Shown: in pieces, positions 32,401 through 41,032 of the stretch
Numbering within the stretch: position 1 is the first letter of the stretch
How the letters are laid out: the number at the start of each line of letters is the position of its first letter
IMG/VR virus record: IMGVR_UViG_3300012000_000008
Span: 26,749 to 90,748 of that record
Length of the DNA stretch: 64,000 nucleotides
Origin: a virus
Direction: 5' to 3' (one strand)
The notes under the pieces: model-generated
Seen by the model: only the letters and a program-made list of their open reading frames with translations
Databases searched by the model: none
What the model was told of the DNA's origin: nothing
Program-made: the position numbers and the translations under genes

Positions 32401-32664
32401 ATGAAGATTATTAAAAAAGATTTTGATAATGTAGTAAATGACTGTGCTGCAGTCAACATTGCCAGAACCAGAGGTGGCACAGTAATTGAATTAACCTTCA
32501 AACCACATGCAGGATCCACACAAGGGCACAAGGTGTACATAACAAAAAAAGAAGTGAATTCTTTGATTACTAACCTTAAATCTACTGTAGATGCATATGA
32601 ATGTATGCATGACCCTTATGGATACTATTACAAGAAGACAGCAGTTGCTGGACGGGATTCATAA
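32401..32664 (+). CDS. Small hypothetical protein, 87 aa
   Basis: Follows the divergent endonuclease promoter. Contains VVNDCAAVNIARTRGGTVIELTF, a compact beta/alpha sequence, and a KKEVNSLITNLKST helix. No recognised family. Overlaps the next gene. Confidence 0.5.
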   Translation: MKIIKKDFDNVVNDCAAVNIARTRGGTVIELTFKPHAGSTQGHKVYITKKEVNSLITNLKSTVDAYECMHDPYGYYYKKTAVAGRDS

Positions 32665-32887
32665 CTTATCTACAGATGAGATAGAAACTCGTCGTCATGA
32701 GTTGGACATGTACTTTTTAACAGGTATACCACCACTGTGGGCTGTCAGCAAAGCCAAAAGTTTCTTGGACGTAGACTATTTAGATGATCGTTTTCTGGAA
32801 CACTATCAATGCATGCTCAACATGGAATGCCTGGACAGATGCAAAAGTTTCAAGTTAGTACCAGTACTGGAATTTATATACAATTAA
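32618..32887 (+). CDS. Hypothetical protein, about 80-89 aa, start uncertain
   Basis: The conserved-looking part starts near GIHNLSTDEIETRRHELDM. Several in-frame ATGs (32591-32618) and a TTG at 32645 all lie inside the preceding gene, so translation is probably coupled. Acidic helical protein, no motif recognised. Converges with the structural gene by 4 nt. Confidence 0.45.
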   Translation: MDTITRRQQLLDGIHNLSTDEIETRRHELDMYFLTGIPPLWAVSKAKSFLDVDYLDDRFLEHYQCMLNMECLDRCKSFKLVPVLEFIYN

Positions 32888-34707
32888 TCTGATTCAATAA
32901 ACGTCAAGGTTGCGTATTGCTCTTTTGAATTTGAATCTAAAGGAGTGAATACTAACCACAATTCATCTCTCTGGCCTGCAACAGAGCAACCCAATCTTAA
33001 AAACTTTTCAAACCTACTACCCTCTAAATTAATAGAATTGTTAATATTAGACACACCAGAAGCAATTACAGTACCACCAGTAACTGTAACTGTGTTATCC
33101 GGTACTACAGCATATTGAAAGTTACTGTTTACATCCACATCATTCCATGTAACTGCAGATCCTCCCAGCGTAGGATTAATTACCAATTCATAACGAAATC
33201 CTGCAGGAGATGATGCGCTTTGAGGCAAATCATATATACTTGCATTTAAAACTTCGTTTACACTATCAAGCTTTTGTGACTGTAATCTTACCCCTATAAG
33301 TGCCCTTCTATTTTTTGAAGTGGTAATGGTAATAGCAGTAGTACCGGTATCTACTGCACGTGTCACCCCAGTAAAATCTGCACCAGCTTCTGACATGATG
33401 GAGCAACATATAATTTTCATGGTAGCAGTACCTGCTCCAATCTGCCTTATCTCTGCTCTTACAGGCAAGTTGGGTGTGAGCATGTAAGCACCTGCCACGT
33501 TACCTGCATTGTTGAATGCATGGCAGTAACATATTTGACCATCAATGCAAAAACCAAAACGAGTACGGCCTACACCCAACCACTCATAATCAATGATAAA
33601 GATATTAGCAGCAGACAATTGCAATGTCTTGCCACTGGGGCCTTTACCGTCTAATTTGTCTATGTTCCAATCCTCACGTCGAGCTGATACAGTGGGCACC
33701 AAGAAGCCATTGTTTTGCTGTATAACAGCAATAGAACTAGGAGAATCAGTTTGTGTTTCAAAGTACAATCCACAATTAGGATTATAAGGAGCAGCAGTTA
33801 AGCTTTGGAACGATCCAATTCTTTTGATGGCATTGGAAACAGGTGTAAGAACTCCAGTATACAAGCACAATTGAGACTTGCCTGGTTGGTAATTGAACCT
33901 CTGCGTGGTTTGACGTATGGCATATGCACCATTGGCAGCTGCTGATAGTGTGACACTGGCATCTGTGCCTTCACCTGTAAATTGCACTACAGCACCTGTG
34001 CCCACAGCTGTTTGTGACCAGAATAAACTTGATTTGTTGTGCAATGTTTTGCTGTCAAAAAGAGTAGTAGGAAATGAAACTCTTAATCTGCTAAAAGCAT
34101 CCAAGTTACCAGAATCAAGCGGGTAGGCCACATTTATTGATGCAGAAGCAGGGTTTAAAACAGTTACAGAACCTGCAATAGGAAGTGTTTGTGCAGCACT
34201 AACGCCCACTGTGTTGATTACTTGCAGTGCAGTGACTGGATTGAGTATAGTTATTGCACCAGAAACTGCAGCTGTGTTAATAACTGTGGCCAGAAGAGAT
34301 GTAACTGGGTTGAGTATGGTCACATTACCTGATACTGGAGTAGTTCCATACGGTATAACAGAAACTGCTCCCATTTCATAACTAATGCCAGATACAACAG
34401 CTGTGCTTGTTCTGATAACTTGAGCATGAGTACTGGTACCTGTAGTATAATGATCTACCAGCCCAACATCCCCAATATCCACATTGCTGGCAGACAGAAC
34501 CAATTGAATGTCTGATGCATTTGCCAGGTATGTTATGACACCATATTTGGGATAAACATACAGTGAGCTAACAGAAGCTGTAGAAGAATCAGCATACTCC
34601 CACTTGACAACTGAAATAGGAGGAAATCTTGCATCGTCCTGAATTTGAACAAACTTCTGGTATTCCACCAATTCTTGATTGCTTCTTACATCTGGGTTAT
34701 AAGACAT
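32884..34707 (-). CDS. Virion structural protein, 607 aa
   Basis: Rich in Thr/Ser/Val/Ala with repeats of VTVLNPV/ITILNPVTAL type (residues ~120-190), then a longer beta-rich domain (e.g. FGFCIDGQICYCHAF). The N-terminal ~60 residues (FPPISVVKWEY...YVYPKYG) match the small protein encoded divergently at 34742. Probably a tail or baseplate appendage protein. Confidence 0.65.
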   Translation of the reverse strand: MSYNPDVRSNQELVEYQKFVQIQDDARFPPISVVKWEYADSSTASVSSLYVYPKYGVITYLANASDIQLVLSASNVDIGDVGLVDHYTTGTSTHAQVIRTSTAVVSGISYEMGAVSVIPYGTTPVSGNVTILNPVTSLLATVINTAAVSGAITILNPVTALQVINTVGVSAAQTLPIAGSVTVLNPASASINVAYPLDSGNLDAFSRLRVSFPTTLFDSKTLHNKSSLFWSQTAVGTGAVVQFTGEGTDASVTLSAAANGAYAIRQTTQRFNYQPGKSQLCLYTGVLTPVSNAIKRIGSFQSLTAAPYNPNCGLYFETQTDSPSSIAVIQQNNGFLVPTVSARREDWNIDKLDGKGPSGKTLQLSAANIFIIDYEWLGVGRTRFGFCIDGQICYCHAFNNAGNVAGAYMLTPNLPVRAEIRQIGAGTATMKIICCSIMSEAGADFTGVTRAVDTGTTAITITTSKNRRALIGVRLQSQKLDSVNEVLNASIYDLPQSASSPAGFRYELVINPTLGGSAVTWNDVDVNSNFQYAVVPDNTVTVTGGTVIASGVSNINNSINLEGSRFEKFLRLGCSVAGQRDELWLVFTPLDSNSKEQYATLTFIESD

Positions 34708-34726
34708 TATAAATATTTAATAGAAA

Positions 34727-34734
34727 GTATAAAT
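34727..34734 (+). promoter_or_regulatory. TATAAATA late-type box
   Basis: Exact consensus, 6-7 nt before the ATG at 34742, in a short region that also serves the divergent structural gene. Confidence 0.65.
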
Positions 34735-34741
34735 ATATTAT

Positions 34742-35002
34742 ATGGCAGATAACATTACATACACTTACGTAGACAATTTTCAAACCCGTATTTTTAACAG
34801 TTTTGTTAATTTAACCAAAGCTAATCCTACTGCTTATCCTGCTATTTCTTCTGTAAAATATGAATACAATGACACAGCACTAGGTGGCTCTAATGTGCCT
34901 GTTTTAACAGCAGTTTACATATATGATCAGTGGGCATTCCGTGTGGCATCGCTATCTGGATTTAGCACAGCTGGTGGCTTGCAGACACCTTATGGCCCAT
35001 AA
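34742..35002 (+). CDS. Small structural-domain protein, 86 aa
   Basis: YPAISSVKYEYNDTA...VYIYDQWAFRVASLSG is similar to the first ~60 residues of the 607-aa structural protein on the opposite strand. It therefore looks like a stand-alone copy of an N-terminal attachment domain. Exact function unknown. Confidence 0.6.
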   Translation: MADNITYTYVDNFQTRIFNSFVNLTKANPTAYPAISSVKYEYNDTALGGSNVPVLTAVYIYDQWAFRVASLSGFSTAGGLQTPYGP

Positions 35003-35037
35003 GTTGCACTAGTATATTTTTCATATATAATGATTGT

Positions 35038-35184
35038 ATGGCTGGCAAAGGATCTAAACCTCGTCCTGTAAAGAAAAAGACATTTGATAATAACTTTGAT
35101 CAAATTAACTGGTCAACTGTTCAGAATCAACAAGTTAGAAACTTTGTATCCAAAAAAGGCAAAAAGATTTACAAATATTCTTGA
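35038..35184 (+). CDS. Very small basic protein, 48 aa
   Basis: TATAAT (35026-35031) lies exactly 6 nt before the ATG. Lys-rich, with SKPRPVKKKTF and VSKKGKKIYKY. Its stop overlaps the -35 box of the next gene. Unknown function. Confidence 0.55.
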   Translation: MAGKGSKPRPVKKKTFDNNFDQINWSTVQNQQVRNFVSKKGKKIYKYS

Positions 35185-35209
35185 CAGCAGCCATTGTTTC
35201 CGTTACAAT
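35181..35209 (+). promoter_or_regulatory. Complete sigma70-type promoter, leaderless
   Basis: TTGACA (35181-35186), a 17-bp spacer, TACAAT (35204-35209), then 6 nt and the ATG at 35216. The only promoter in the window with a perfect -35; it anchors the interpretation of the other TATAAT-N6 sites. Confidence 0.8.
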
Positions 35210-35215
35210 AGTATT

Positions 35216-35509
35216 ATGAAATTGACACCTGAAGCTGAGCAGTACTTGGATACTCTGGAAATGCTATCCAAATCTTTTGATTTCTATGAGATGGAGAGCC
35301 GCAAGCTAGATAAAGAAGCAGCAGGCTTGGAGTTTCAAGCTGATGGTGAAGATTTTGCTGCAAAACTAGAAAAAGTTGATAAGAAAATGGAAGAACTGTA
35401 TGTGCGTTACACAAAAGACCGTAAAATTTATTTGGATACCATTCAACAAGTAAAGAATTATTTCTTCAACAAATATGGGGTAGTTCTGGACCTGGACGAA
35501 TACAAATAA
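35216..35509 (+). CDS. Helical hypothetical protein, 97 aa
   Basis: Start at 35216 fixed by the promoter. Long amphipathic helices with Glu/Lys; ends RKIYLDTIQQVKNYFFNKYGVVLDLDEYK (pattern RKIYLDTIQQV then FFNKYGV). It is a paralogue of the gene at 36083, which repeats this pattern. Overlaps the next gene by 1 nt. Confidence 0.6.
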   Translation: MKLTPEAEQYLDTLEMLSKSFDFYEMESRKLDKEAAGLEFQADGEDFAAKLEKVDKKMEELYVRYTKDRKIYLDTIQQVKNYFFNKYGVVLDLDEYK

Positions 35510-35820
35510 TGCCCTGGAAAAGAATTAAACAAGGCGCTCCCTTCACTTTTCAAGAGCTAGTCTTCTTCTCACCTCGTCAATTTGATACTCCTGTAGAACT
35601 AGAAGAAAAAGAATTCATTTTTCGTCTCAAAGTGTGTGTAAATTCTGGACGTTGCTTCACAGGTCCTTTTTATGATGATGTGGCCGGTGAAGAAGAAATA
35701 ACTAGTAAAGAATTTAAAAATCTCATGGACATGGTACACAGTACCCCTGGCATTATTATAACAGGCAAAGAGTATGTGAGGTATGATGACTATGGGGGTT
35801 TAAAAAAGATTTACGGGTAG
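35509..35820 (+). CDS. Hypothetical protein, 103 aa
   Basis: Translationally coupled (TAATG) to the upstream helical protein. Mixed alpha/beta, with two cysteines (KVCVNSGRCF). No family recognised. Stops just before the intron-containing tRNA. Confidence 0.5.
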   Translation: MPWKRIKQGAPFTFQELVFFSPRQFDTPVELEEKEFIFRLKVCVNSGRCFTGPFYDDVAGEEEITSKEFKNLMDMVHSTPGIIITGKEYVRYDDYGGLKKIYG

Positions 35821-35822
35821 AT

Positions 35823-36073
35823 GGCCCAGTAGTCCAACGGCAGAGACAAACGACTTTATTTGGAGTCCTTACATAGGAATATGTATGAAAAAAGCTGTAA
35901 ATTCGGTGAACGCTTAACTGCCAATACCGAGCCAAACCTATAGGGAGGTGTAGAGACTATAATCAGCTACTCAGAACGGGTAAAGGTATAGTCCAGACCA
36001 CAAACATAATGGTAGCGAAAGCTATAGTGGTAAGAAAATCGTTCAAGTGTCAGTTCGAGTCTGACCTGGGCCA
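35823..36073 (+). tRNA. tRNA-Leu (anticodon TAA) interrupted by a group I intron
   Basis: Exons 35823-35856 and 36035-36073 give a 73-nt tRNA: acceptor GGCCCAG/CTGGGCC, discriminator A, anticodon stem AACGA/TCGTT, loop CTTAAAA after splicing (TAA), variable loop CAAGT and T-arm GTCAG-TTCGAGT-CTGAC. The short variable loop is class I, whereas Leu tRNAs are usually class II. D-stem is 3 bp. Confidence 0.8.
35857..36034 (+). other. Group I self-splicing intron, 178 nt
   Basis: P1 is explicit: exon GACTT pairs with intron GGAGTC (35862-35867), with a U-G at the 5' splice site; the intron ends in G (36034). The P3-P8 core is recognisable: AAATTCGGTGAACGC, GCCAATACCGAGCC, GAGACTATA and AAGGTATAGTCC (P7). 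It carries no ORF. Insertion after anticodon base 34 is the classic site in tRNA-Leu(UAA). Confidence 0.85.
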
Positions 36074-36082
36074 TAATATTTT

Positions 36083-36370
36083 ATGAGCATAGACAATATA
36101 TTAAAACAAATCATTGGACATCAGAAGATGTTTGCATGGATTATCAAAGAAACAGAAAAAATCTTTAAAAAGATTGTGGATTTGGAAACAAAACAATTTG
36201 ATGCTAAAAAATATGAAAAGCTCAGAGACATGCTCATAGAATTGCAGTTAAGATATCAGCAAGATAGAATACAATATCAAAAATCTTTTAAACTCTTAAA
36301 AAAGACATTCAAAGAAAATTACGGCATTAACATTGTAGCTTTATTAGAAAGTGATATTGGTGCAAAATGA
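36083..36370 (+). CDS. Helical hypothetical protein, 95 aa, paralogue of the gene at 35216
   Basis: RYQQDRIQYQKSFKLLKKTFKENYGINI corresponds position by position to the C-terminal pattern of the 97-aa gene on the other side of the tRNA. Coiled-coil-like, Lys/Gln-rich. Function unknown. Confidence 0.55.
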   Translation: MSIDNILKQIIGHQKMFAWIIKETEKIFKKIVDLETKQFDAKKYEKLRDMLIELQLRYQQDRIQYQKSFKLLKKTFKENYGINIVALLESDIGAK

Positions 36371-36404
36371 TGGCATTACTCTGTAAGCATAGTATAATAC
36401 TAGT

Positions 36405-36605
36405 ATGAAATTGACAGATCTTATGGACAAAAAAATATTGTTTGTTCATTTTCCTGTGTCTAAGCATGCAGTCATTGAAGGAACAGTAAAAGAATTATCG
36501 CCTTCTAAAAATTTTGTAAAAATAAATAATGATTGGTATTTGATTGAAAATATCAGGATTCTGGAATTATTTTCTGATGATAAGAAGAAATTAGGCTTTA
36601 GCTAA
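36405..36605 (+). CDS. Small hypothetical protein, 66 aa
   Basis: TATAAT (36393-36398) exactly 6 nt upstream. SH3-like beta composition (GTVKELSPSKNFVKINNDWYLI). Converges with the next gene by 15 nt. Confidence 0.5.
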   Translation: MKLTDLMDKKILFVHFPVSKHAVIEGTVKELSPSKNFVKINNDWYLIENIRILELFSDDKKKLGFS

Positions 36606-37391
36606 TTCATTGTCCGCATAATTATAAAAATGTTTGTATGCATGCAAAAAGGCCACATCTGCTTGTTCATGCATGGGCACAGTCCATCCACTCTTGTCAA
36701 ACCAATTGCCCTGATTTTTTGAATCATATTGTGCCCAGTCTGCCCAAATTCCTGTTTTTAGATTAGCATGTTGAAATACGAAACTTAAACTAGCATCTGA
36801 CCATTCAACAGGCCTGGTGTCCAGTGCATAAATTTCATTCCAATTAATGTTTTTTATGTTTTTAAAGGCTTGAATAAAGCTGGTTCTTTTGAAAATAGTA
36901 CCACCGCATGCACCATAGCTTTGCAAAGAACCATTTCTATTCCAATGATTTCTTGTGTTCTTGTTTTCATTGTGTAGATTGCATAAAAAATTAAAAAGCT
37001 CAGGCTTCCACAATGGTCCATTGGCCCCTTCCAAATCAAGATCAGGGTATTTTGCTATACGTCTCTTGCACCAAACATCATCTTCAAACAAAATTATGTA
37101 ATCTGTGTCGTTCAAATAACCTGTACAAGAGGCATATATTCTTTCCAACCATTTCAAATTTGTCTCTAAGTTGTGTACAGGCCGGCCAAAATGCTTTGAG
37201 CTAATACCTGATTGATTGATCTGTGTTAAATTGACGGAAAATTTTTCTTTAATAACATCATACTTCTTGCTACCATCTTCAATTAAATCTATTTTCTCTG
37301 TTGGATAATATTTTCTAAAACTTTCAATAGCTTTGTAACATGCAACTAGTTTATGACCAGACTGATACCAAACACCAATACTATAATGCAT
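36591..37391 (-). CDS. Putative glycosyltransferase, 266 aa
   Basis: IGVWYQSGHKLVACYKAIESFRKYYP followed by YIILFEDDVWCKRRI (EDD metal site) and an SYGACGGTIFKRTSF acceptor-side segment; all in the order expected for GT-A enzymes. Overlaps the GT60-like gene upstream by 11 nt, so both are in one operon. Confidence 0.6.
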   Translation of the reverse strand: MHYSIGVWYQSGHKLVACYKAIESFRKYYPTEKIDLIEDGSKKYDVIKEKFSVNLTQINQSGISSKHFGRPVHNLETNLKWLERIYASCTGYLNDTDYIILFEDDVWCKRRIAKYPDLDLEGANGPLWKPELFNFLCNLHNENKNTRNHWNRNGSLQSYGACGGTIFKRTSFIQAFKNIKNINWNEIYALDTRPVEWSDASLSFVFQHANLKTGIWADWAQYDSKNQGNWFDKSGWTVPMHEQADVAFLHAYKHFYNYADNELAKA

Positions 37392-38625
37392 ACTCTACCT
37401 TTTTTAGCCATCCTTTGTTTTTGCTCACAGGCCATATGCACAATTTTCTGGGTTTATTGCAGCATCTTACTGTTACTGAACGCATATTTTTTTGAAACGT
37501 CAATTCTTCTTTTGCATTCTCCCAATTTAAATCCCCACGGTAAACTACTTGTTCCCTGCTATCTAAAACTGCAAAATACCAAAAAGTATAATCATCAGCT
37601 TTTTCAATATCATTTATATTCCATTTCAAACTTAAATTCATATTTTTTATAAACCCGTTCTCCCAAGTGTCTGCATCAACGTAATTATTGGGAGGATTTA
37701 CACCCATGATAGTATCTTGTTGTAACCTTTTGTTCTTGAAATCTATGCCTGCATACAATTCATAATCATGGTGAGTTCTCTCTGTGCCCAATCCATACTC
37801 ACCCAAATCAATTTTATTGTCTTCTTCTTGCAACATGTGACGCAGCCTTTTTTTACTCAACACATCTCTTTCCCACCAAGTTAATTCAGTTAAATTGGAG
37901 TCTTTAAGTTTTTGATCATGGTCTGACCAGTGCTTGGTTCTGCCTTCTCTAGTATATTCATGCCACACCACAGTTCTGTGAGGATGAAATAAATCATATC
38001 CCAGAGTAAATGATCTGATGCTCAAACTAATTTCATCACCTGCAAAATAAATGTTTGGATCATATTTGTATTCTTGGCAATGTTGACCCAGAGTGAAAAA
38101 GAAATGACCACTTACAAACCTGGCAGCAACAGGTTTTTCTAGTTTCCTCCAATCTGGTATGGCATGAGGGCGGAACAAAATAGTTCCAGAGCTTGTAAAA
38201 TCATCAGCAACCATTTTGTACGGTTCAATATTTAGCTTTACATTGTCAGCTGGTCTGTACATGCCTGCATAAGAAGTTAAGATAGGCTTTTTACTGCCAG
38301 TTTGCTGCATCATGTCTATCAATTGTTCATCCCAGTGTTCTGCAAACCTATGGTGTGAATCCAACTGCAATGTATATTCTTCATCATCGTACATTTTTTG
38401 AATATGGTGACGAGCCCAGCACAATCCTTTGCTTTGCTGCCATGGTACATGCATAATTCTAAATTTGTCATTATTTTCAAATTCAGCCAAAGATTCATTT
38501 TCATCTCTCTGAAAACATATTCCAAAAGTCAGTTTTTCAGGATATTTAGCATTTTTTATGCAATCTCTAATGGTGGGCAGTAGCTCTGGGTCTCTGTAAG
38601 ATGCAATTTGAACAAAAATACTCAT
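37381..38625 (-). CDS. GlcNAc-transferase-like protein (GT60 / Skp1 GnT1 type)
   Basis: 414 residues. IFVQIASYRDPELLPTI, then TFGICFQRDEN, GLCWARHHIQKMY, YTLQLDSHHRF (DxH metal site) and FAGDEISLSIRSFTLGYDLFHP are characteristic of the GlcNAc family that adds alpha-GlcNAc to hydroxy-amino acids in proteins. This suggests modification of protein hydroxyls, for example on the Thr-rich virion proteins. Heads a two-gene operon. Confidence 0.8.
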   Translation of the reverse strand: MSIFVQIASYRDPELLPTIRDCIKNAKYPEKLTFGICFQRDENESLAEFENNDKFRIMHVPWQQSKGLCWARHHIQKMYDDEEYTLQLDSHHRFAEHWDEQLIDMMQQTGSKKPILTSYAGMYRPADNVKLNIEPYKMVADDFTSSGTILFRPHAIPDWRKLEKPVAARFVSGHFFFTLGQHCQEYKYDPNIYFAGDEISLSIRSFTLGYDLFHPHRTVVWHEYTREGRTKHWSDHDQKLKDSNLTELTWWERDVLSKKRLRHMLQEEDNKIDLGEYGLGTERTHHDYELYAGIDFKNKRLQQDTIMGVNPPNNYVDADTWENGFIKNMNLSLKWNINDIEKADDYTFWYFAVLDSREQVVYRGDLNWENAKEELTFQKNMRSVTVRCCNKPRKLCIWPVSKNKGWLKKVEYAL

Positions 38626-38704
38626 TATAATATATAAACCAAATTATTAGAGTTTCCATAAAATATAAAACACTGTTATTTTTAAATTTTTTATAAATAA
38701 TTAA

Positions 38705-40339
38705 GTGCAGTCTTTTAATGTAGTATTGTCCAGTATTCAGACAACACCAGCATACCCTGCTTTTCTTGATCATTACTTGTTTTTGGATCCTGCTTATGGA
38801 TTAAATTTTACTTACCCTAATACTGCTTATGGTGGACTATTCTATGTACCAACCAGTGCATCTAATCCGCAAAATTTATGGTTTGCTTCTTATAACCCTG
38901 CATGTTGTTTTGGCGGTCTTACAGCTTATGACCTCATAAACTCTCAGCCTTTCATTCTGTCTGGTGTTGGTCTAGGTAAAATGCTTAGCTTCTACAACAC
39001 CACATCTGCCAGAGAGTATGTATTTTCAGTTTATAAAAATTCAGTTTACACAGATTTTAGTACAAACAACGATTTTACTGTAGCAGCTGTATTTTCTGCC
39101 AGTAATTTCTCTAGTTCTTCTTTTAAGAGAATAGTTTCCAAAGGCCACTGGTCTCTGGAGCCAGGATATCTTATTCAAATTGATGATAGTGGCAAAGTAT
39201 TAACAGGCATAGGCTCTCTTAGTGGCTTTGTGCCCGGTGCCAGTGCTTTGTATGTGCAAACTATTAGTTCTTGTTTGAATAATAATTGGTTTAATCATGT
39301 GGCAGTAACAGTGAACAGAACAACCAACATTTTAAACTTGTATGTAAATGGTGTTAAGCAGTATCTGAGACCAGCTCTGAATCAAAATGTATCCTTTTTG
39401 TTTAATGCTAGTGGGTATGATATTGATTTTACCACTGCTGCACCAATTTTGTGTGCATCGTCCAATAATTCCTTATTTTTGGGTGGAGCATATGAGGATA
39501 TTAATAATCCCAATGCTGGTGAATTTTATAGTGGTTATATTACTGATGTTAAAATTTTTAACAATGCATTGTCACAGCCTGAAGTAGAGCAAGATTTAAA
39601 TTCTTATTTTTGGTTTACTTCTTCATCTTATGTTTATGCATTAACCACAAGCGGTGGTGTTATATTTCCCTATGGGTACCAAAAACAAAATGTTACTCAT
39701 TATCTTGATTTGAGTGCATTCAAAGGACCAATAACCTTAACATACATTCCTTCAGCTATAGATAATACATATTTTCCAACACTCAAAATTCTTTACAATT
39801 TTGGTGACAATACTACAGCAGAAGTCGATAAAACTGCCATTGGCAATGCTTCCTTCTACAAGAACAATTTAAATGTGGTCACAGGGCCAAATCCAGTTTT
39901 GCCCAACAATTATTATGTGTCTCATGATTATTGGCCTCAAAATAATGATATAACTTCTTTTGCTCCATCTATATCTGTTATTACAGGGGATTCTGTATAC
40001 AACATCTTTAATATTAATTTTAGCCTTGTTCCTGATTCAATTTATAGTTTGGGTGATTTTAGATTACTCAATAGAAATGATTTAAACAGCGCTGGTAACA
40101 AGGCATTTGTTGTTGCAGAAACTGAATATAATGATTTTTATTTAAATAATTTTGTAGTTTCAGAAAATAAAGAATTAATTGTTTCTTCTGTTGCCTTGTC
40201 TGCTGCAACGCCCACCCCCACTCCTACCCCCACCTCCACTCCTACCCCTACCCCCACTCCTACACCCACTCCTACACCTGTTCCTAGTACTGGCATTGGA
40301 TTTGGCATGATTGGCTCCACATTTATTGTTGGTGGATAA
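38705..40339 (+). CDS. Virion protein with LamG/concanavalin-like domain and Pro-Thr tail, 544 aa
   Basis: GTG start with TATAAATA and 5 nt upstream. Residues ~110-300 form a LamG-like carbohydrate-binding fold (NNWFNHVAVTVNRTTNILNLYVNG, later FYSGYITDVKIFNNAL). Near the end lies a [14 protein letters not shown] stretch (~residues 500-525) and a Gly-rich tail. Probably a tail-associated adhesin binding a cell-surface glycan. Confidence 0.75.
   Translation: MQSFNVVLSSIQTTPAYPAFLDHYLFLDPAYGLNFTYPNTAYGGLFYVPTSASNPQNLWFASYNPACCFGGLTAYDLINSQPFILSGVGLGKMLSFYNTTSAREYVFSVYKNSVYTDFSTNNDFTVAAVFSASNFSSSSFKRIVSKGHWSLEPGYLIQIDDSGKVLTGIGSLSGFVPGASALYVQTISSCLNNNWFNHVAVTVNRTTNILNLYVNGVKQYLRPALNQNVSFLFNASGYDIDFTTAAPILCASSNNSLFLGGAYEDINNPNAGEFYSGYITDVKIFNNALSQPEVEQDLNSYFWFTSSSYVYALTTSGGVIFPYGYQKQNVTHYLDLSAFKGPITLTYIPSAIDNTYFPTLKILYNFGDNTTAEVDKTAIGNASFYKNNLNVVTGPNPVLPNNYYVSHDYWPQNNDITSFAPSISVITGDSVYNIFNINFSLVPDSIYSLGDFRLLNRNDLNSAGNKAFVVAETEYNDFYLNNFVVSENKELIVSSVALSAATPTPTPTPTSTPTPTPTPTPTPTPVPSTGIGFGMIGSTFIVGG
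40207..40282 (+). repeat. Pro-Thr coding tandem repeat (CCNACN)
   Basis: About 12 copies of a hexanucleotide unit, similar in sense to the longer array at 28471 but with CCC/ACC-rich codons. Confidence 0.75.
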
Positions 40340-40366
40340 CCTTAATTTTTCCTGTATAATAAATTG

Positions 40367-40768
40367 GTGAAGTTTGACAAGCTTAAAGAAATTTCTATTG
40401 CCATGGCCCCCAAGCATCCTTCCGATCAAAGATGCAGACATTTCTCATTCATTCTCAACAAGAAAAAAATATTAGCTATTGGTTTTAACAGGCAGAAAAC
40501 GCACCCATTCAATTTGAAGTATAATTTTGTTAATCGCAGAAACATACCCATCAATGATTTAGTGGGTATACACTCAGAATTAAATGCTTTAATTAGGCTC
40601 GGGACAGATGATGTGCAGGGGTTAACAATGGTAAACACCCGTGTGAATCGCAAAGGGGAAATTGATTTATCCATGCCTTGCACAGGCTGTCAGAGTTTTT
40701 TGAAAACATTAGATTTCAAGAAAATCTATTATTCTACTAAAGCTGGATTCTTTGAAAGATTTTCTTAA
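40367..40768 (+). CDS. Cytidine/dCMP deaminase-like protein, 133 aa
   Basis: GTG start at 40367, with TATAAT exactly 6 nt before it. IHSELNALIRLG replaces the HAE motif by HSE, and SMPCTGCQSFLKTL is the PCxxC zinc partner. Second deaminase-fold protein of the window and divergent from the one at 15509. Substrate uncertain: dCMP, a modified base or an RNA base. Confidence 0.7.
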   Translation: MKFDKLKEISIAMAPKHPSDQRCRHFSFILNKKKILAIGFNRQKTHPFNLKYNFVNRRNIPINDLVGIHSELNALIRLGTDDVQGLTMVNTRVNRKGEIDLSMPCTGCQSFLKTLDFKKIYYSTKAGFFERFS

Positions 40769-40776
40769 ATTTTTTT

Positions 40777-41031
40777 ATGTCAAAACGCAAAATTGAATGT
40801 TTTATTGCATGCAGCTGTCACTCAGAGGGCATTTATCTGGTAAAACAAGCAGATGATGACTTTTTGTATTTGTCATTTTTTTCACAAGGCATTAATCCAA
40901 AAAGATTCAATTGGAGAGACAAATGCAGATACATATGGAATGTACTGAAGCATGGCAAACCCTTTGAAGATGAATTGGTCATGGACAAGCTAGCAGTTGC
41001 AAAGCTTAAAAAAATATTAAATAAAATTTAG
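40777..41031 (+). CDS. Conserved small phage protein, 84 aa
   Basis: CFIACSCHSEGIYL with a downstream FLYLSFFSQ and FNWRDKCRYIWNVLKHGKPFEDELVM matches a short protein pattern common in phages (C-x-C-x2-H...W..R.....W..L..GkP..D...L). Function unknown. Confidence 0.6.
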   Translation: MSKRKIECFIACSCHSEGIYLVKQADDDFLYLSFFSQGINPKRFNWRDKCRYIWNVLKHGKPFEDELVMDKLAVAKLKKILNKI

Positions 41032-41032
41032 T

